Shown one piece after another: positions 16,905 through 24,988 of a stretch of 64,000 nt of DNA. The stretch is from an uncultured Oscillospiraceae bacterium (GTDB lineage: Bacteria; Bacillota; Clostridia; Oscillospirales; Ruminococcaceae), in assembly GCA_934481355.1 (NCBI GenBank), contig CAKSPH010000002.1, forward strand, positions 62,001-126,000, given 5' to 3'. The first letter of the stretch is position 1. Each line of letters opens with the position of its first letter. The notes beneath the pieces were generated by a model. It had not been told where the DNA came from. It made no database searches and saw nothing but the letters and a program-made list of their open reading frames with translations. A program made the translations under genes and the position numbers.

Positions 16905-18215
16905 TTACTCTGCCAGCGCCCTGTCAAGAGCCGCGAGGGAACGCTCCGCAAGGGCGCCGTAGCGCTCCTGCTTGCCCTTTATCACTCTGTCAAGGCCGGG
17001 CAGTATGCCCATATTGCTTGCCATCGGCTGGAAATCCACCACGGTAGGGTCGCTGATGTAGCTGCACAGCGCGCCAAGCATGGTCTCCGGCGGGAGCGTC
17101 AGCGGCTCCTTTCCGGAAAGCCTGTCGGCAAGCGCCCGTCCCGCGATTATCCCGGATGCGGCGCTCTCAACGTAGCCCTCAACTCCGGTAATCTGACCGC
17201 CGAAAAACAGGTTGTCCGAGCCCCTCAGCATGAACCATCTGTCCAGATGGCGCGGGCTGTCGATGAACGTGTTCCTGTGCATTACGCCGTAGCGCACGAA
17301 TTCCGCGTTTTCAAGCCCGGGTATCATCGAGAACACCCGCTTCTGCTCGCCGAATTTCAGGTTGGTCTGGAATCCCACGAGATTGTACATCGTGCCGGAG
17401 CGGTTCTCCTTCCTGAGCTGAACCGCCGCAAACGGGCGCTTTCCCGTCCTCGGGTCGGTTAGCCCCACCGGCTTCATACAGCCGTAGCGCACGCTCTCAA
17501 AGCCGCGCTTTGCTAGGACCTCCACCGGCATACAGCCCTCGAACACCTTCATTCCCGCGGATTCCTCCGGGCGGTCGAACTCCTTTAACGGAGCGCTCTC
17601 GGCGGTCACCAGCGCGTCATAGAACGCCTGATACTCGTCCCTGTCCATCGGGCAGTTGACGTAATCCGCCTCGCCCTTGTCGTATCTCGTCTGGAAGAAA
17701 GCCCTGCTGAAATCAATGCTGTCAGCCGCCACGATGGGAGCCGCCGCGTCATAGAAGCTCAGCCCCTCGCCGCACACGCCGCGTATCTTCTCCGCAAGCG
17801 CGTCGGAAGTAAGCGGTCCCGTGCAGACCACCGCGTTTCTCTCCGGAAGCTCCGTGACCTCCCCGCTGATAACGCGGATATTCGGGAAGCTCCTTACTAT
17901 CCTCGTCACCTCGTCGGAGAACTCCGTACGGTTGACCGCAAGGGCTCCCCCGGCGGGCACGGCGGTCTTTTCCGCCGCTTCCAGAATAACGGAGCCGAAG
18001 CGCCGCATTTCCTCCTTCAGGAGTCCGCAGGCGCTCTCGGGTCTTGCGGCTTTCAGGGAGTTGGAGCACACCAGCTCCGCGAAGCCCTGATAATGGTGCG
18101 CCGGGGAGTACTTCTCCGGCTTCATCTCATGAAGCTCCACATCGAAGCCCCTGCGCGCAAGCTGTACAGCCGCCTCGCAGCCCGCAAGCCCTGCGCCGAT
18201 AACCTTAACCGTCAT
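16905..18215 (-). CDS. trmFO: Methylenetetrahydrofolate-tRNA-(uracil-5-)-methyltransferase TrmFO
   Basis: This 436-residue FAD/folate enzyme makes ribothymidine at tRNA position 54. The N-terminal dinucleotide fold is VKVIGAGLAGCEAAVQLARRG. Further family motifs are VCSNSLKA, GLLKEEMRR, MKPVGLTDPRTGKRPFAAVQLR and NLFFGGQITGVEGYVESAASG. The start at 18215 follows AAGGA and overlaps the end of topA by 11 bases; the topA-trmFO order is typical for Firmicutes. The family usual length is about 435. Confidence 0.95.
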   Translation of the reverse strand: MTVKVIGAGLAGCEAAVQLARRGFDVELHEMKPEKYSPAHHYQGFAELVCSNSLKAARPESACGLLKEEMRRFGSVILEAAEKTAVPAGGALAVNRTEFSDEVTRIVRSFPNIRVISGEVTELPERNAVVCTGPLTSDALAEKIRGVCGEGLSFYDAAAPIVAADSIDFSRAFFQTRYDKGEADYVNCPMDRDEYQAFYDALVTAESAPLKEFDRPEESAGMKVFEGCMPVEVLAKRGFESVRYGCMKPVGLTDPRTGKRPFAAVQLRKENRSGTMYNLVGFQTNLKFGEQKRVFSMIPGLENAEFVRYGVMHRNTFIDSPRHLDRWFMLRGSDNLFFGGQITGVEGYVESAASGIIAGRALADRLSGKEPLTLPPETMLGALCSYISDPTVVDFQPMASNMGILPGLDRVIKGKQERYGALAERSLAALDRALAE

Positions 18216-20319
18216 TATTCTTGTCCTTATTGTCTGCGCCGTCAAGAGGCCGCTCGTAGCCGCAGCCCTCCTTTGCGCAGTATATCTTGCCCATTCGTCC
18301 GGGCTTCTTGAACAGCGAAGCGCCGCACTGCGGACATTTTTCCTCTATCGGCAGATCCCACGTCATGAAGTTGCAGTTCTGATAATCCTCGCAGCCGTAG
18401 AACGGCTTGCCCTTCTTGGATTTCTTCGCCAGCATCTTCTTGCCGCAGCGCGGACAGCTGCCCTTTGTTTCCGTAACTATCTTCTTGGTGAACTTGCACT
18501 CCGGGAATCCGCTGCACCCGAGGAACTTTCCGAAAGGTCCTATCTTGATGACCATGGGCTTGCCGCATTCCTCGCAGATAACGTCCGTGGGCTCGTCGGG
18601 GACCTTGACGCGCTTGCCCTCCATGTCGCTCTCAGCTTTTTCGAGTGTCTTTGCGAACCCGTCGTAGAACTTCCGGAGGACTTCCACCCAGTTCCTGGTG
18701 CCGTGCTCGATATCATCGAGCGAGGTTTCCATCTTCGCCGTGAATTTCACGTCAACGATGTTGTTGAAGTGGTCTTTCAGCAGCTCGGTTATCACCTCGC
18801 CGAGGGCGGTGGGCCTGAGCTGGTTTCCCTGCTCTCTCTCCACATAGTGGCGGTCGAGTATCGTGGAGATAGTCGGCGCGTAGGTGGACGGTCTGCCGAT
18901 TCCGTTTTCCTCAAGTTCCTTGATGAGGGAGGCTTCGTTGTATCTTGCCGGCGGCTGGGTGAAGTGCTGATTCCCGAGGACTTCCCGGGCGGTGAGCTTC
19001 TCGCCCTTTTCCAGCTTCGGCAGTGCGCCGGTCTGCTCTCCGTCGGCGTCCCTGGTCTCCTCGTACAGCTTGGTGAAGCCGTCGAATTTCACGGAGTATC
19101 CGCTGCTCTTGAACAGGCAGCCCGCCGCAGTGATGTCGGCGGCGACCGTGTCGAGCACCGCATTCTGCATCTGGCTCGCCATGAAGCGCTCCCATATCAG
19201 CTTATACAGCTTGTACTGGTCGCTTGAAAGCGAAGCCCTGACCTTTTCCGGCGTAAGGCTCACAGTGGTGGGACGTATCGCCTCATGCGCGTCCTGCGCG
19301 TTGTTCTTGGACTTGAACGTCCTCGGCTTCTCCGGGAGGTACTCCGCGCCGTACATCTCCTTTATCAGGTCGGCGGCGGCAGCCTTTGCCTCATCGGAGA
19401 TCCTCAGCGAGTCGGTTCTCATGTAGGTGATAAGACCCACAGCGCCCATACCCGCAACATCGATACCTTCGTACAGCTCCTGAGCCGCTTTCATGGTGCG
19501 GCGGGACTGGAAGGAATACCGGCGGCTCGCCTCCTGCTGAAGCGTGGAGGTGGTGAACGGCGGCGCCGGCTGCTTCTTGCGCTGGGACTTCTTCAGCCCG
19601 GTGACAACGAACTCCGCGCCCTCCAGCCTTTTCAGGAGCTTGTCGGCTTCCTCCCTGCTGGAAATGGCTATTTTTTCTCCGTCTACCTCCGCAAGCTTCG
19701 CCGGGAAAGCCCTCTTTGATGAGGATGCCAGCAGCTTAGCGTCAACGCTCCAGTATTCCTGCGAAACGAAGCTGCGGATCTCATTCTCGCGGTCAACGAT
19801 GATACGCACCGCAACGGACTGCACGCGTCCGGCAGAGAGTCCGCGGCGGACTTTCTTCCAGAGGAACGGCGACAGCTTGTATCCCACGATCCTGTCGAGG
19901 ATACGTCTTGCCTGCTGTGCGTCAACGATGTTGGTATCAATGCAGCGCGGCGTGTTCATTCCGTTCTGCACGCCGGTCCTGGTTATCTCGTTGAACGTCA
20001 CGCGGACAGGAGCCTTCTCGTCAATTCCGAGGAGGTGCGACAGGTGCCATGCGATGGCCTCTCCCTCTCTGTCCGGGTCGGTGGCGAGGTAAACGATATC
20101 GCTTGCCCTAGCGTGCTTTTTCAGCTCTTTTATCACGTCCGCCTTGTCCTTCATATTGATGTACTGCGGCGCGAAGTCATGCTCCACGTCAACACCCAGC
20201 TTGGACTTAGGCAGGTCTATTATATGTCCGGTGGAGGCTATTACATCATAGCCCTCGCCGAGATACTTCTTAACGGTCTTCGCCTTGGACGGAGACTCGA
20301 GTATTACAAGGTGCGGCAC
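18205..20319 (-). CDS. topA: DNA topoisomerase I
   Basis: This 704-residue type IA topoisomerase relaxes negative supercoils. The TOPRIM domain begins VILESPSKAKTVKKYLG and contains ATDPDREGEAIAWHL. The catalytic tyrosine is in GLITYMRTDSLRIS. Three C-terminal Cys4 zinc modules start at VICEECGKPM, GSCPRCGKKM and EKCPQCGASL. The start codon is GTG at 20319 after AGGGGGA. It begins the uninterrupted same-strand train that runs down to rsfS. Confidence 0.97.
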   Translation of the reverse strand: MPHLVILESPSKAKTVKKYLGEGYDVIASTGHIIDLPKSKLGVDVEHDFAPQYINMKDKADVIKELKKHARASDIVYLATDPDREGEAIAWHLSHLLGIDEKAPVRVTFNEITRTGVQNGMNTPRCIDTNIVDAQQARRILDRIVGYKLSPFLWKKVRRGLSAGRVQSVAVRIIVDRENEIRSFVSQEYWSVDAKLLASSSKRAFPAKLAEVDGEKIAISSREEADKLLKRLEGAEFVVTGLKKSQRKKQPAPPFTTSTLQQEASRRYSFQSRRTMKAAQELYEGIDVAGMGAVGLITYMRTDSLRISDEAKAAAADLIKEMYGAEYLPEKPRTFKSKNNAQDAHEAIRPTTVSLTPEKVRASLSSDQYKLYKLIWERFMASQMQNAVLDTVAADITAAGCLFKSSGYSVKFDGFTKLYEETRDADGEQTGALPKLEKGEKLTAREVLGNQHFTQPPARYNEASLIKELEENGIGRPSTYAPTISTILDRHYVEREQGNQLRPTALGEVITELLKDHFNNIVDVKFTAKMETSLDDIEHGTRNWVEVLRKFYDGFAKTLEKAESDMEGKRVKVPDEPTDVICEECGKPMVIKIGPFGKFLGCSGFPECKFTKKIVTETKGSCPRCGKKMLAKKSKKGKPFYGCEDYQNCNFMTWDLPIEEKCPQCGASLFKKPGRMGKIYCAKEGCGYERPLDGADNKDKNNDG

Positions 20320-20366
20320 AAAGGTTCCCCCTATTTTTATTTTTGGCAGCGTGCGCGTTTTCCGCG

Positions 20367-20396
20367 CTTATAGTTTGCCCATACGGGCTGATTCAA
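20367..20396 (-). promoter_or_regulatory. Probable promoter of topA
   Basis: On the minus strand, TTGAAT (20396-20391) and TATAAG (20372-20367) are 18 bases apart, placing the start about 40 bases before the GTG of topA. The match is moderate. The rest of 20320-20460 shows no gene. Confidence 0.5.
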
Positions 20397-20460
20397 GACA
20401 TCGCAAAGCCGAAAGCTGTCTTATGGTTTTGCGCTGTCTGCTGTAAAATATACAGCAGAA

Positions 20461-20640
20461 TTAGGGCAACACCGCACAATTACCGCCTGACGTCTTTGCC
20501 GCACGCTTGCTTGCATCTTTTTCGTCATATTGCACAACTTTCGCTTGACAGGCGTCAGCCTGTCTGCGCTCAATTTGTACAATCTGACAAAAAATCTGCG
20601 GCGCAATCGCACGACAATAATTATGCGGTATTGCCTTAGT
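20461..20640. mobile_element. MITE-like 180-bp palindromic element
   Basis: The ends are imperfect inverted copies: left GGCAACACCGCACAATTA and right TAATTATGCGGTATTGCC. Inner sequence continues to pair, up to a perfect apical hairpin GACAGGC-GTCA-GCCTGTC at 20547-20564. The whole 180 bases can fold as one long interrupted hairpin. There is no real coding content: short open frames through it have no ribosome site and no similarity. It fills the gap between topA and the SpoU-type methyltransferase, touching the latter's stop codon. No target-site duplication was visible. A non-autonomous mobile element or a structured RNA are the two main readings. Confidence 0.65.
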
Positions 20641-21410
20641 TATTTTTTCGAAAGCTCCCAGAGGATTATCGCGGCTGCGGCGGCTGCGTTGAGAGATTCC
20701 GCGCCGGAGATTGGGATATACACCGCCCCGGTGCAGAGCTTTGCCGCCTCAGGAGAAACTCCCCTGCCCTCGCTGCCGATGACCACTGCGGAGCGCTCCG
20801 GGAACTCTGTCTCCCCGAGCTTCTGGGCGGTTTTGTCCAGCATCGCCCCGTAAACGGAGAATCCGCGCCCTTTCAGGGATGGGATAAGCTCCGTCATCTC
20901 CCCGCAGACGCAGGGAAGCCTGAGCGCGCTGCCCATCGAAGCGCGCAGCGTTTTCGGAGCCCATATGTCCGCGCAGTCCGGCGAAAGCAGCGCCCCGCCG
21001 AAACCGAGAGCCTCCGCCGTGCGGATTATCGTCCCGACGTTGCCGGGGTCCTGAACTCCGTCAAGCAGCACCAGCCTTGAAGCCCCGGAAAGCTCCGGCT
21101 TTGCGGCAGGCTTTTCAGCCAGCGCAAACAGCCCCTGCGGAGCCCTGGTATCTGAAATATATTCCGCGATATCGCCGGATATCACAGCCAGCTCCCCCGC
21201 CTGAGCCATAGCCCCGGCGGTCTGCGGGTACTTCTCCAGCGCCTTTTCGGTCGCCATTGCTGAGATTATGCGGAATCCCCCGGCTGCAAGCTCCCCGCAG
21301 AGGTGATCGCCCTCGACGGCGAAAACGCCCTCGCTGTCGCGCAGGCTCTTGTCCCGCAGCGTCTCGCGGAAGCGCTTCACGGCGTCGTTTTTTCTTGAAG
21401 TTATGGTCAT
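20640..21410 (-). CDS. SpoU-family RNA 2'-O-methyltransferase
   Basis: This 256-residue SPOUT methyltransferase resembles TrmH/RlmB/YsgA proteins. It has an N-terminal substrate-binding region (FAVEGDHLCGELAAGG). The C-terminal knotted SAM-binding domain has LVLLDGVQDPGNVGTIIRTAEALGF, VVIGSEGRGVSPEA and VYIPISGAESLNAAAAAAI, the three SpoU motifs. Whether the target is 23S rRNA or tRNA cannot be read from sequence. It is separated from rplT by a terminator, and its stop codon touches the palindromic element. Confidence 0.9.
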   Translation of the reverse strand: MTITSRKNDAVKRFRETLRDKSLRDSEGVFAVEGDHLCGELAAGGFRIISAMATEKALEKYPQTAGAMAQAGELAVISGDIAEYISDTRAPQGLFALAEKPAAKPELSGASRLVLLDGVQDPGNVGTIIRTAEALGFGGALLSPDCADIWAPKTLRASMGSALRLPCVCGEMTELIPSLKGRGFSVYGAMLDKTAQKLGETEFPERSAVVIGSEGRGVSPEAAKLCTGAVYIPISGAESLNAAAAAAIILWELSKK

Positions 21411-21432
21411 CGGAGAATACCCCCTACATAGC

Positions 21433-21466
21433 GAAAAATCTCACGTCCCGGAACAGAACGTGAGAT
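21433..21466 (-). terminator. Rho-independent terminator of infC-rpmI-rplT
   Basis: A perfect 9-base stem (ATCTCACGT and ACGTGAGAT, 21438-21446 with 21458-21466) is followed on the minus strand by a T-run. It begins 11 bases past the rplT stop. Confidence 0.85.
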
Positions 21467-21476
21467 ATCTTCACGA

Positions 21477-21830
21477 TTAAAGCGCTGCCTTAGCCTTCTC
21501 TGTCAGTGCAGTGAAGCCTGCTGCGTCATTGATAGCGATTTCGGAAAGCATCTTTCTGTTCAGAGTGATGTTTGCCTTCTTCAGACCGTTCATGAAGGTG
21601 GAGTAGTTCATACCATTAGCCTTGCAAGCAGCGGAGATTCTGGTGATCCAGAGCTTTCTGAAATCTCTCTTCTTGAGTCTTCTGCCGATGTAAGCATACT
21701 GACCGGACTTCCATACGGCTTCCTTAGCGGTCTTGAAAAGTCTGCTCTTGCCGCCCCAGTAGCCCTTTGCCAGCTTTAATGTTCTATTTCTTCTCTTGCG
21801 AGTTGCGAGTGCGCCCTTTACGCGTGCCAT
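21477..21830 (-). CDS. rplT: 50S ribosomal protein L20
   Basis: This 117-residue basic protein starts [24 protein letters not shown] and contains the family core [18 protein letters not shown]. It is the normal length. L20 is needed early in 50S assembly and, in B. subtilis and E. coli, also represses its own operon by binding the leader. It is the last gene of infC-rpmI-rplT, 52 bases after rpmI. Confidence 0.98.
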   Translation of the reverse strand: MARVKGALATRKRRNRTLKLAKGYWGGKSRLFKTAKEAVWKSGQYAYIGRRLKKRDFRKLWITRISAACKANGMNYSTFMNGLKKANITLNRKMLSEIAINDAAGFTALTEKAKAAL

Positions 21831-21882
21831 GTTACATTACCTCCTGTTATTTTTGTCTGCGGACTTATTCCGCAAATTCAGA

Positions 21883-22080
21883 TTATTTGTACGGAATAAG
21901 GCTCTTTACAGCAGCTACGTTGGTAACGTCTGCGTATGCGCCTGCGCGTAAGCCTCTCTTGCGCTTGGTGGACTTCTTGGTAAGGATGTGGCGTCTGTTG
22001 GTGTGACCCATCTTGACCATACCGTTCTTTGTCAGCTTGAAGCGCTTCTTCGCTCCGCTGTGAGTTTTGATCTTAGGCAT
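21883..22080 (-). CDS. rpmI: 50S ribosomal protein L35
   Basis: This 65-residue basic protein begins [17 protein letters not shown], the universal L35 start, and contains [15 protein letters not shown]. The ATG at 22080 follows AAGGAGG; an in-frame upstream start nine codons earlier is rejected. It is the middle gene of the IF3 operon. Confidence 0.98.
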   Translation of the reverse strand: MPKIKTHSGAKKRFKLTKNGMVKMGHTNRRHILTKKSTKRKRGLRAGAYADVTNVAAVKSLIPYK

Positions 22081-22154
22081 TTTGTTATCCTCCTTGAGAT
22101 TTTTCATTAAAGTGCGCCTTCCGCCGGAAGCGGCGGCAGTGCTCAGCGCTTGTC

Positions 22155-22670
22155 TTACTTCTTGGGGCTCAGCACTATCGCGTAGTTCTTGCCCTCAAGC
22201 TTGGACGGCTTTTCAGATCCGCCGTACTCTGAAACGGCATCGAGGAATCTCTTCATAAGATCCTCGCTGAGGTTCATGTGAGAAAGCTCTCTCGCACGTC
22301 TGAAGCGTATGGTGACCTTTACCTTGTCGCCGTTCTGGAGGAACTTGATGCAGTTCTTGACCTTGATGTTGAAGTCGTTGGTGTCGATGTTGAGCGACAT
22401 CTTGATCTCCTTCACCTCTGCCTGCTTCTGGTTCTTCCTGGCTTCCTTCTCCCTCTTGGTCTGCTCAAAACGATACTTTCCGAAATCCATGATCCGGCAG
22501 ACCGGTGGAGCTGCCGTGGGAGCTATGAGCACCAAGTCGAGATCTGCCTCGATCGCCTTTGCAAGCGCGTCCGCAGTCGCCATAATGCCGAGCTGTTCGC
22601 CGTCTGCACCGATGACTCTTACTTCCTTTTCCCGGATATCCTCGTTGATGAGCTGTTCTTTCGTGCCGAT
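22155..22670 (-). CDS. infC: Translation initiation factor IF-3
   Basis: This two-domain initiation factor, about 171 residues, has the N-terminal signature [24 protein letters not shown]. The C-domain signature includes [19 protein letters not shown]. No ATG, GTG or TTG is well placed. The only upstream candidate (22733) falls in the loop of the attenuator hairpin. An ATC codon at 22670, nine bases after AAGGCGG and just before GTKEQLINE, fits the known preference of infC for non-AUG starts (AUU in E. coli) that allow IF3 to control itself. The start is an inference. Confidence 0.93.
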   Translation of the reverse strand: MGTKEQLINEDIREKEVRVIGADGEQLGIMATADALAKAIEADLDLVLIAPTAAPPVCRIMDFGKYRFEQTKREKEARKNQKQAEVKEIKMSLNIDTNDFNIKVKNCIKFLQNGDKVKVTIRFRRARELSHMNLSEDLMKRFLDAVSEYGGSEKPSKLEGKNYAIVLSPKK

Positions 22671-22710
22671 ATCAAAGCACCGCCTTTCCTTATTCAGTCT
22701 GAGCTGTGAA

Positions 22711-22744
22711 ATAAAATAAGCGTGAGTACACACTACTCACGCTT
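22711..22744 (-). terminator. Attenuator hairpin in the infC leader
   Basis: An 11-base perfect stem (AAGCGTGAGTA and TACTCACGCTT, 22734-22744 with 22718-22728, 5-base loop) is followed by ATTTTATTTC on the minus strand, about 45 bases before the infC start. A GCCCGCGGGC palindrome at 22753-22762 lies just upstream. The arrangement fits a leader terminator such as the one through which L20 autoregulates this operon in Bacillus. Confidence 0.75.
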
Positions 22745-22843
22745 AACTGAAACGCCCGCGGGCTTATTCTCATTAAACGACCGCGCCTGACAGACTTAAC
22801 GCCGGCGGGTGAGAGTGTGGTGGCTCTGCTTTATTACCTTGCT

Positions 22844-22872
22844 ATTATACACCATTCTTCCAGCTTTGTCAA
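22844..22872 (-). promoter_or_regulatory. Consensus SigA promoter of infC-rpmI-rplT
   Basis: A perfect TTGACA (22872-22867) and perfect TATAAT (22849-22844) are 17 bases apart on the minus strand. The -35 box overlaps the TGA stop codon of the upstream EAL gene. It predicts a leader of about 165 bases. Confidence 0.9.
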
Positions 22873-24809
22873 GGGGTATTTTCAATTTTTTGATTTTCTT
22901 TGAGGAACTCGATGTATTTATCCTCCGGAACGGGCTTCTGGTAATAATATCCCTGCAGATAATCGCAGCCCATGTCAATAAGGAGCTTCGCCATTTCCCC
23001 GGTCTCGACGCCCTCCACAACGATGCGCTTGTTGAGGGATTTCAGCATTTCCACGGTATGGCGGAGGATTACGAAAGCCTCCTTGTTCTCCATAGCCGGC
23101 CAGAGAATGCTCTTGTCTATCTTCACGATATCCATGGGGAGGGAGATCAGGTAGTTCGCCGTTGAGAATCCCGTGCCGTAGTCGTCCATGGAGAACGTCA
23201 CGCCCTGTGAAATCAGGCTGTTCATATTCCGCAGGAGCATATCGTAATTTGCAAGACCCGCAGTCTCGGTTATCTCGAAATTTATCTGCTCCGGAGGTAT
23301 CCCGTATTCCTTCATTATTTCCATCAGCCGTTCTGAAAGCCGCTCCTGAACGCACTGGAGCACGGACAGATTGACCTCGACGTACCTTACGCCGAGTTTC
23401 TGCGCCTGACCGCTTTTCATGAACCGGCACACCTTGCGGAACGCTATCTCGCCTATCTCGATTATCATGCCGTTGGATTCCGCGAGCGGAATAAACTCCT
23501 CGGGGCTGACGAAGCCGAGCTCGGGGTCTTTCATCCTGATGAGCGCCTCGGCGCTCACGAACCCCTTTTCGCCGGGCTCATAGATAGGCTGGTAGTACAT
23601 CTCAAAGCTCTCGTTCACGATGCAGTTCTTTATCGTGCCGAGAATGTGGAGCTCGCGCTTTTTCGCCTGTATTGCCTCCGGCGCCGCAACGAACACGCTG
23701 CCTTCCGCCTTGCTTGAATTGCGCAGGGTGTATTCTATCGCGTCCCGGACGTCCTTTGCGGAGGACGCAAAATCCGGGAACCTCACCAGACATATTTTCG
23801 GCGTTATAGCGGCCTCTATGCCGCGGATCGTGACGGGTCTGGAAAAATAATTCAGCAGCTTGTCGGTAACGTATTTCTCGGTAATTTTCCGGCGTTCACT
23901 TGTGAACATGGCGAACTCGCAGCCGCCGAGGTGGTATACCTCGTCCGTGCCGAACTCCGTCCGCAGCCTTTCCGAGATGACGCGCGCCGCCACTCCCTGC
24001 TCGCTGACGTCAAACAGGTTGTTGATGTAGTTGAGTCCCTCGAACCGGAACGCGACTGCGGTGAACGGCTCCTTTTTATCCATGTGCGATTCGGCAGTAA
24101 GGTAGAATGCGTCCGCGTTGAAGCAGTCGGCGGATTTGTCGGTGAAGTCGTCCGGATTCTGGAGCACGATAAGGAACATTATCATCGACAGAGCCACAGC
24201 GTAGTTTCCCACCACCTGTTCCGGGATAAAAAGCTGCAATAGAGTAGCAGCCAGCGCGAACACGACGAACAAACCCAGTGTGACGAGCTGTATCCTGCCG
24301 ATGTGCCTGCGGAAATTGAACAGCATCACCACTGCGTATATCATCAGCAGCAGAGCCATTATGGGATATGCGTAAAACAGCGGTCCGTGCTGATACTGCA
24401 TATTTTCATCGAAGTATATCACGAACCTTGTAAACGGCGTGGTTATCAGCAGAATAAGCTCTGCGGCGATAACCGCCGCCATGAATATCGCGTTCGGCTT
24501 TGAAAACTTATTGCGTTTGGTGAGCGCCACAGAGTACATGAAGAACAGAATAGGCTCAAAGTCATAGAATACAAGATATAGTATATGTATCAAGTAGTTC
24601 ATCCATAACGGGAGCTCCGAAGAAATCGGGAGCGTCTTCATCGCAGCGATGTGCGTCACGCAGGAAAACAGCGTGCACAGAAGCATCGCCGCGTAGATCC
24701 TGTTGGACAATCCCGGATACTTCCTGCGGGCGCAGAAAAGCGCGAGAAGCACGGCGCAGATACCGAATGCGGCATATTCATATTCGACCACATAGTTTAT
24801 AAGATTCAT
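22869..24809 (-). CDS. Membrane protein with degenerate GGDEF and EAL domains
   Basis: This 646-residue protein has about seven or eight hydrophobic segments in residues 1-220, a degenerate GGDEF-like domain (YHLGGCEFAMFTSERR in place of GGDEF), and a full EAL domain. EAL motifs are SAEALIRMKDPELGF (E-A-L), VEVNLSVLQC, FEITETAG, SMDDYGTGFSTANYL, VKIDKSILW and VVEGVETGEMAKLL. These residues support cyclic-di-GMP phosphodiesterase activity, with the GGDEF part probably a non-catalytic GTP or substrate sensor. The ATG at 24809 follows AAGGGAGGG. It is a single-gene unit with its own promoter. Confidence 0.88.
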   Translation of the reverse strand: MNLINYVVEYEYAAFGICAVLLALFCARRKYPGLSNRIYAAMLLCTLFSCVTHIAAMKTLPISSELPLWMNYLIHILYLVFYDFEPILFFMYSVALTKRNKFSKPNAIFMAAVIAAELILLITTPFTRFVIYFDENMQYQHGPLFYAYPIMALLLMIYAVVMLFNFRRHIGRIQLVTLGLFVVFALAATLLQLFIPEQVVGNYAVALSMIMFLIVLQNPDDFTDKSADCFNADAFYLTAESHMDKKEPFTAVAFRFEGLNYINNLFDVSEQGVAARVISERLRTEFGTDEVYHLGGCEFAMFTSERRKITEKYVTDKLLNYFSRPVTIRGIEAAITPKICLVRFPDFASSAKDVRDAIEYTLRNSSKAEGSVFVAAPEAIQAKKRELHILGTIKNCIVNESFEMYYQPIYEPGEKGFVSAEALIRMKDPELGFVSPEEFIPLAESNGMIIEIGEIAFRKVCRFMKSGQAQKLGVRYVEVNLSVLQCVQERLSERLMEIMKEYGIPPEQINFEITETAGLANYDMLLRNMNSLISQGVTFSMDDYGTGFSTANYLISLPMDIVKIDKSILWPAMENKEAFVILRHTVEMLKSLNKRIVVEGVETGEMAKLLIDMGCDYLQGYYYQKPVPEDKYIEFLKENQKIENTP

Positions 24810-24869
24810 CTGACCGTCCCTCCCTTTTGCACAGATGCCCTGCTGTGTATATTCAAGTATCCATAAGTA

Positions 24870-24898
24870 ATTGTACCACAAGACAAATATTTTGTCAA
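24870..24898 (-). promoter_or_regulatory. SigA promoter of the EAL gene
   Basis: TTGACA (24898-24893) and TACAAT (24875-24870) lie 17 bases apart on the minus strand, about 60 bases before the ATG at 24809. Confidence 0.8.
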
Positions 24899-24921
24899 CC
24901 GGCTTAAATCAAATGCAGTGT

Positions 24922-24969
24922 TTTTGTGCATAACGCACAAAATGGCGCCGGGAACAGACCCGGCGCCAT
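24922..24969 (-). terminator. Terminator of serC-serA plus adjacent palindrome
   Basis: A perfect 11-base stem (24959-24969 with 24942-24952, 6-base loop) is followed on the minus strand by TTTTGTGC. A second palindrome, TTTTGTGC-N5-GCACAAAA, lies immediately beyond. It starts 20 bases past the serA stop. Confidence 0.85.
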
Positions 24970-24988
24970 ACTTTGATTTTATGCAGAA

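Noticed and set aside
16311..17462. 383-codon plus-strand open frame opposite plsX and trmFO
   Set aside because: Same reason: both genes on the other strand carry full family motifs, and this frame has biased, low-complexity composition.
20530..20853. 107-codon ORF running from the palindromic element into the methyltransferase gene
   Set aside because: It is antisense to the SpoU-type gene and begins in a non-coding palindrome without a ribosome site.
22671..22733. N-terminal extension of IF3 to a GTG at 22733
   Set aside because: That codon lies in the loop of the leader attenuator hairpin and has no ribosome site; homology begins only near the ATC at 22670.
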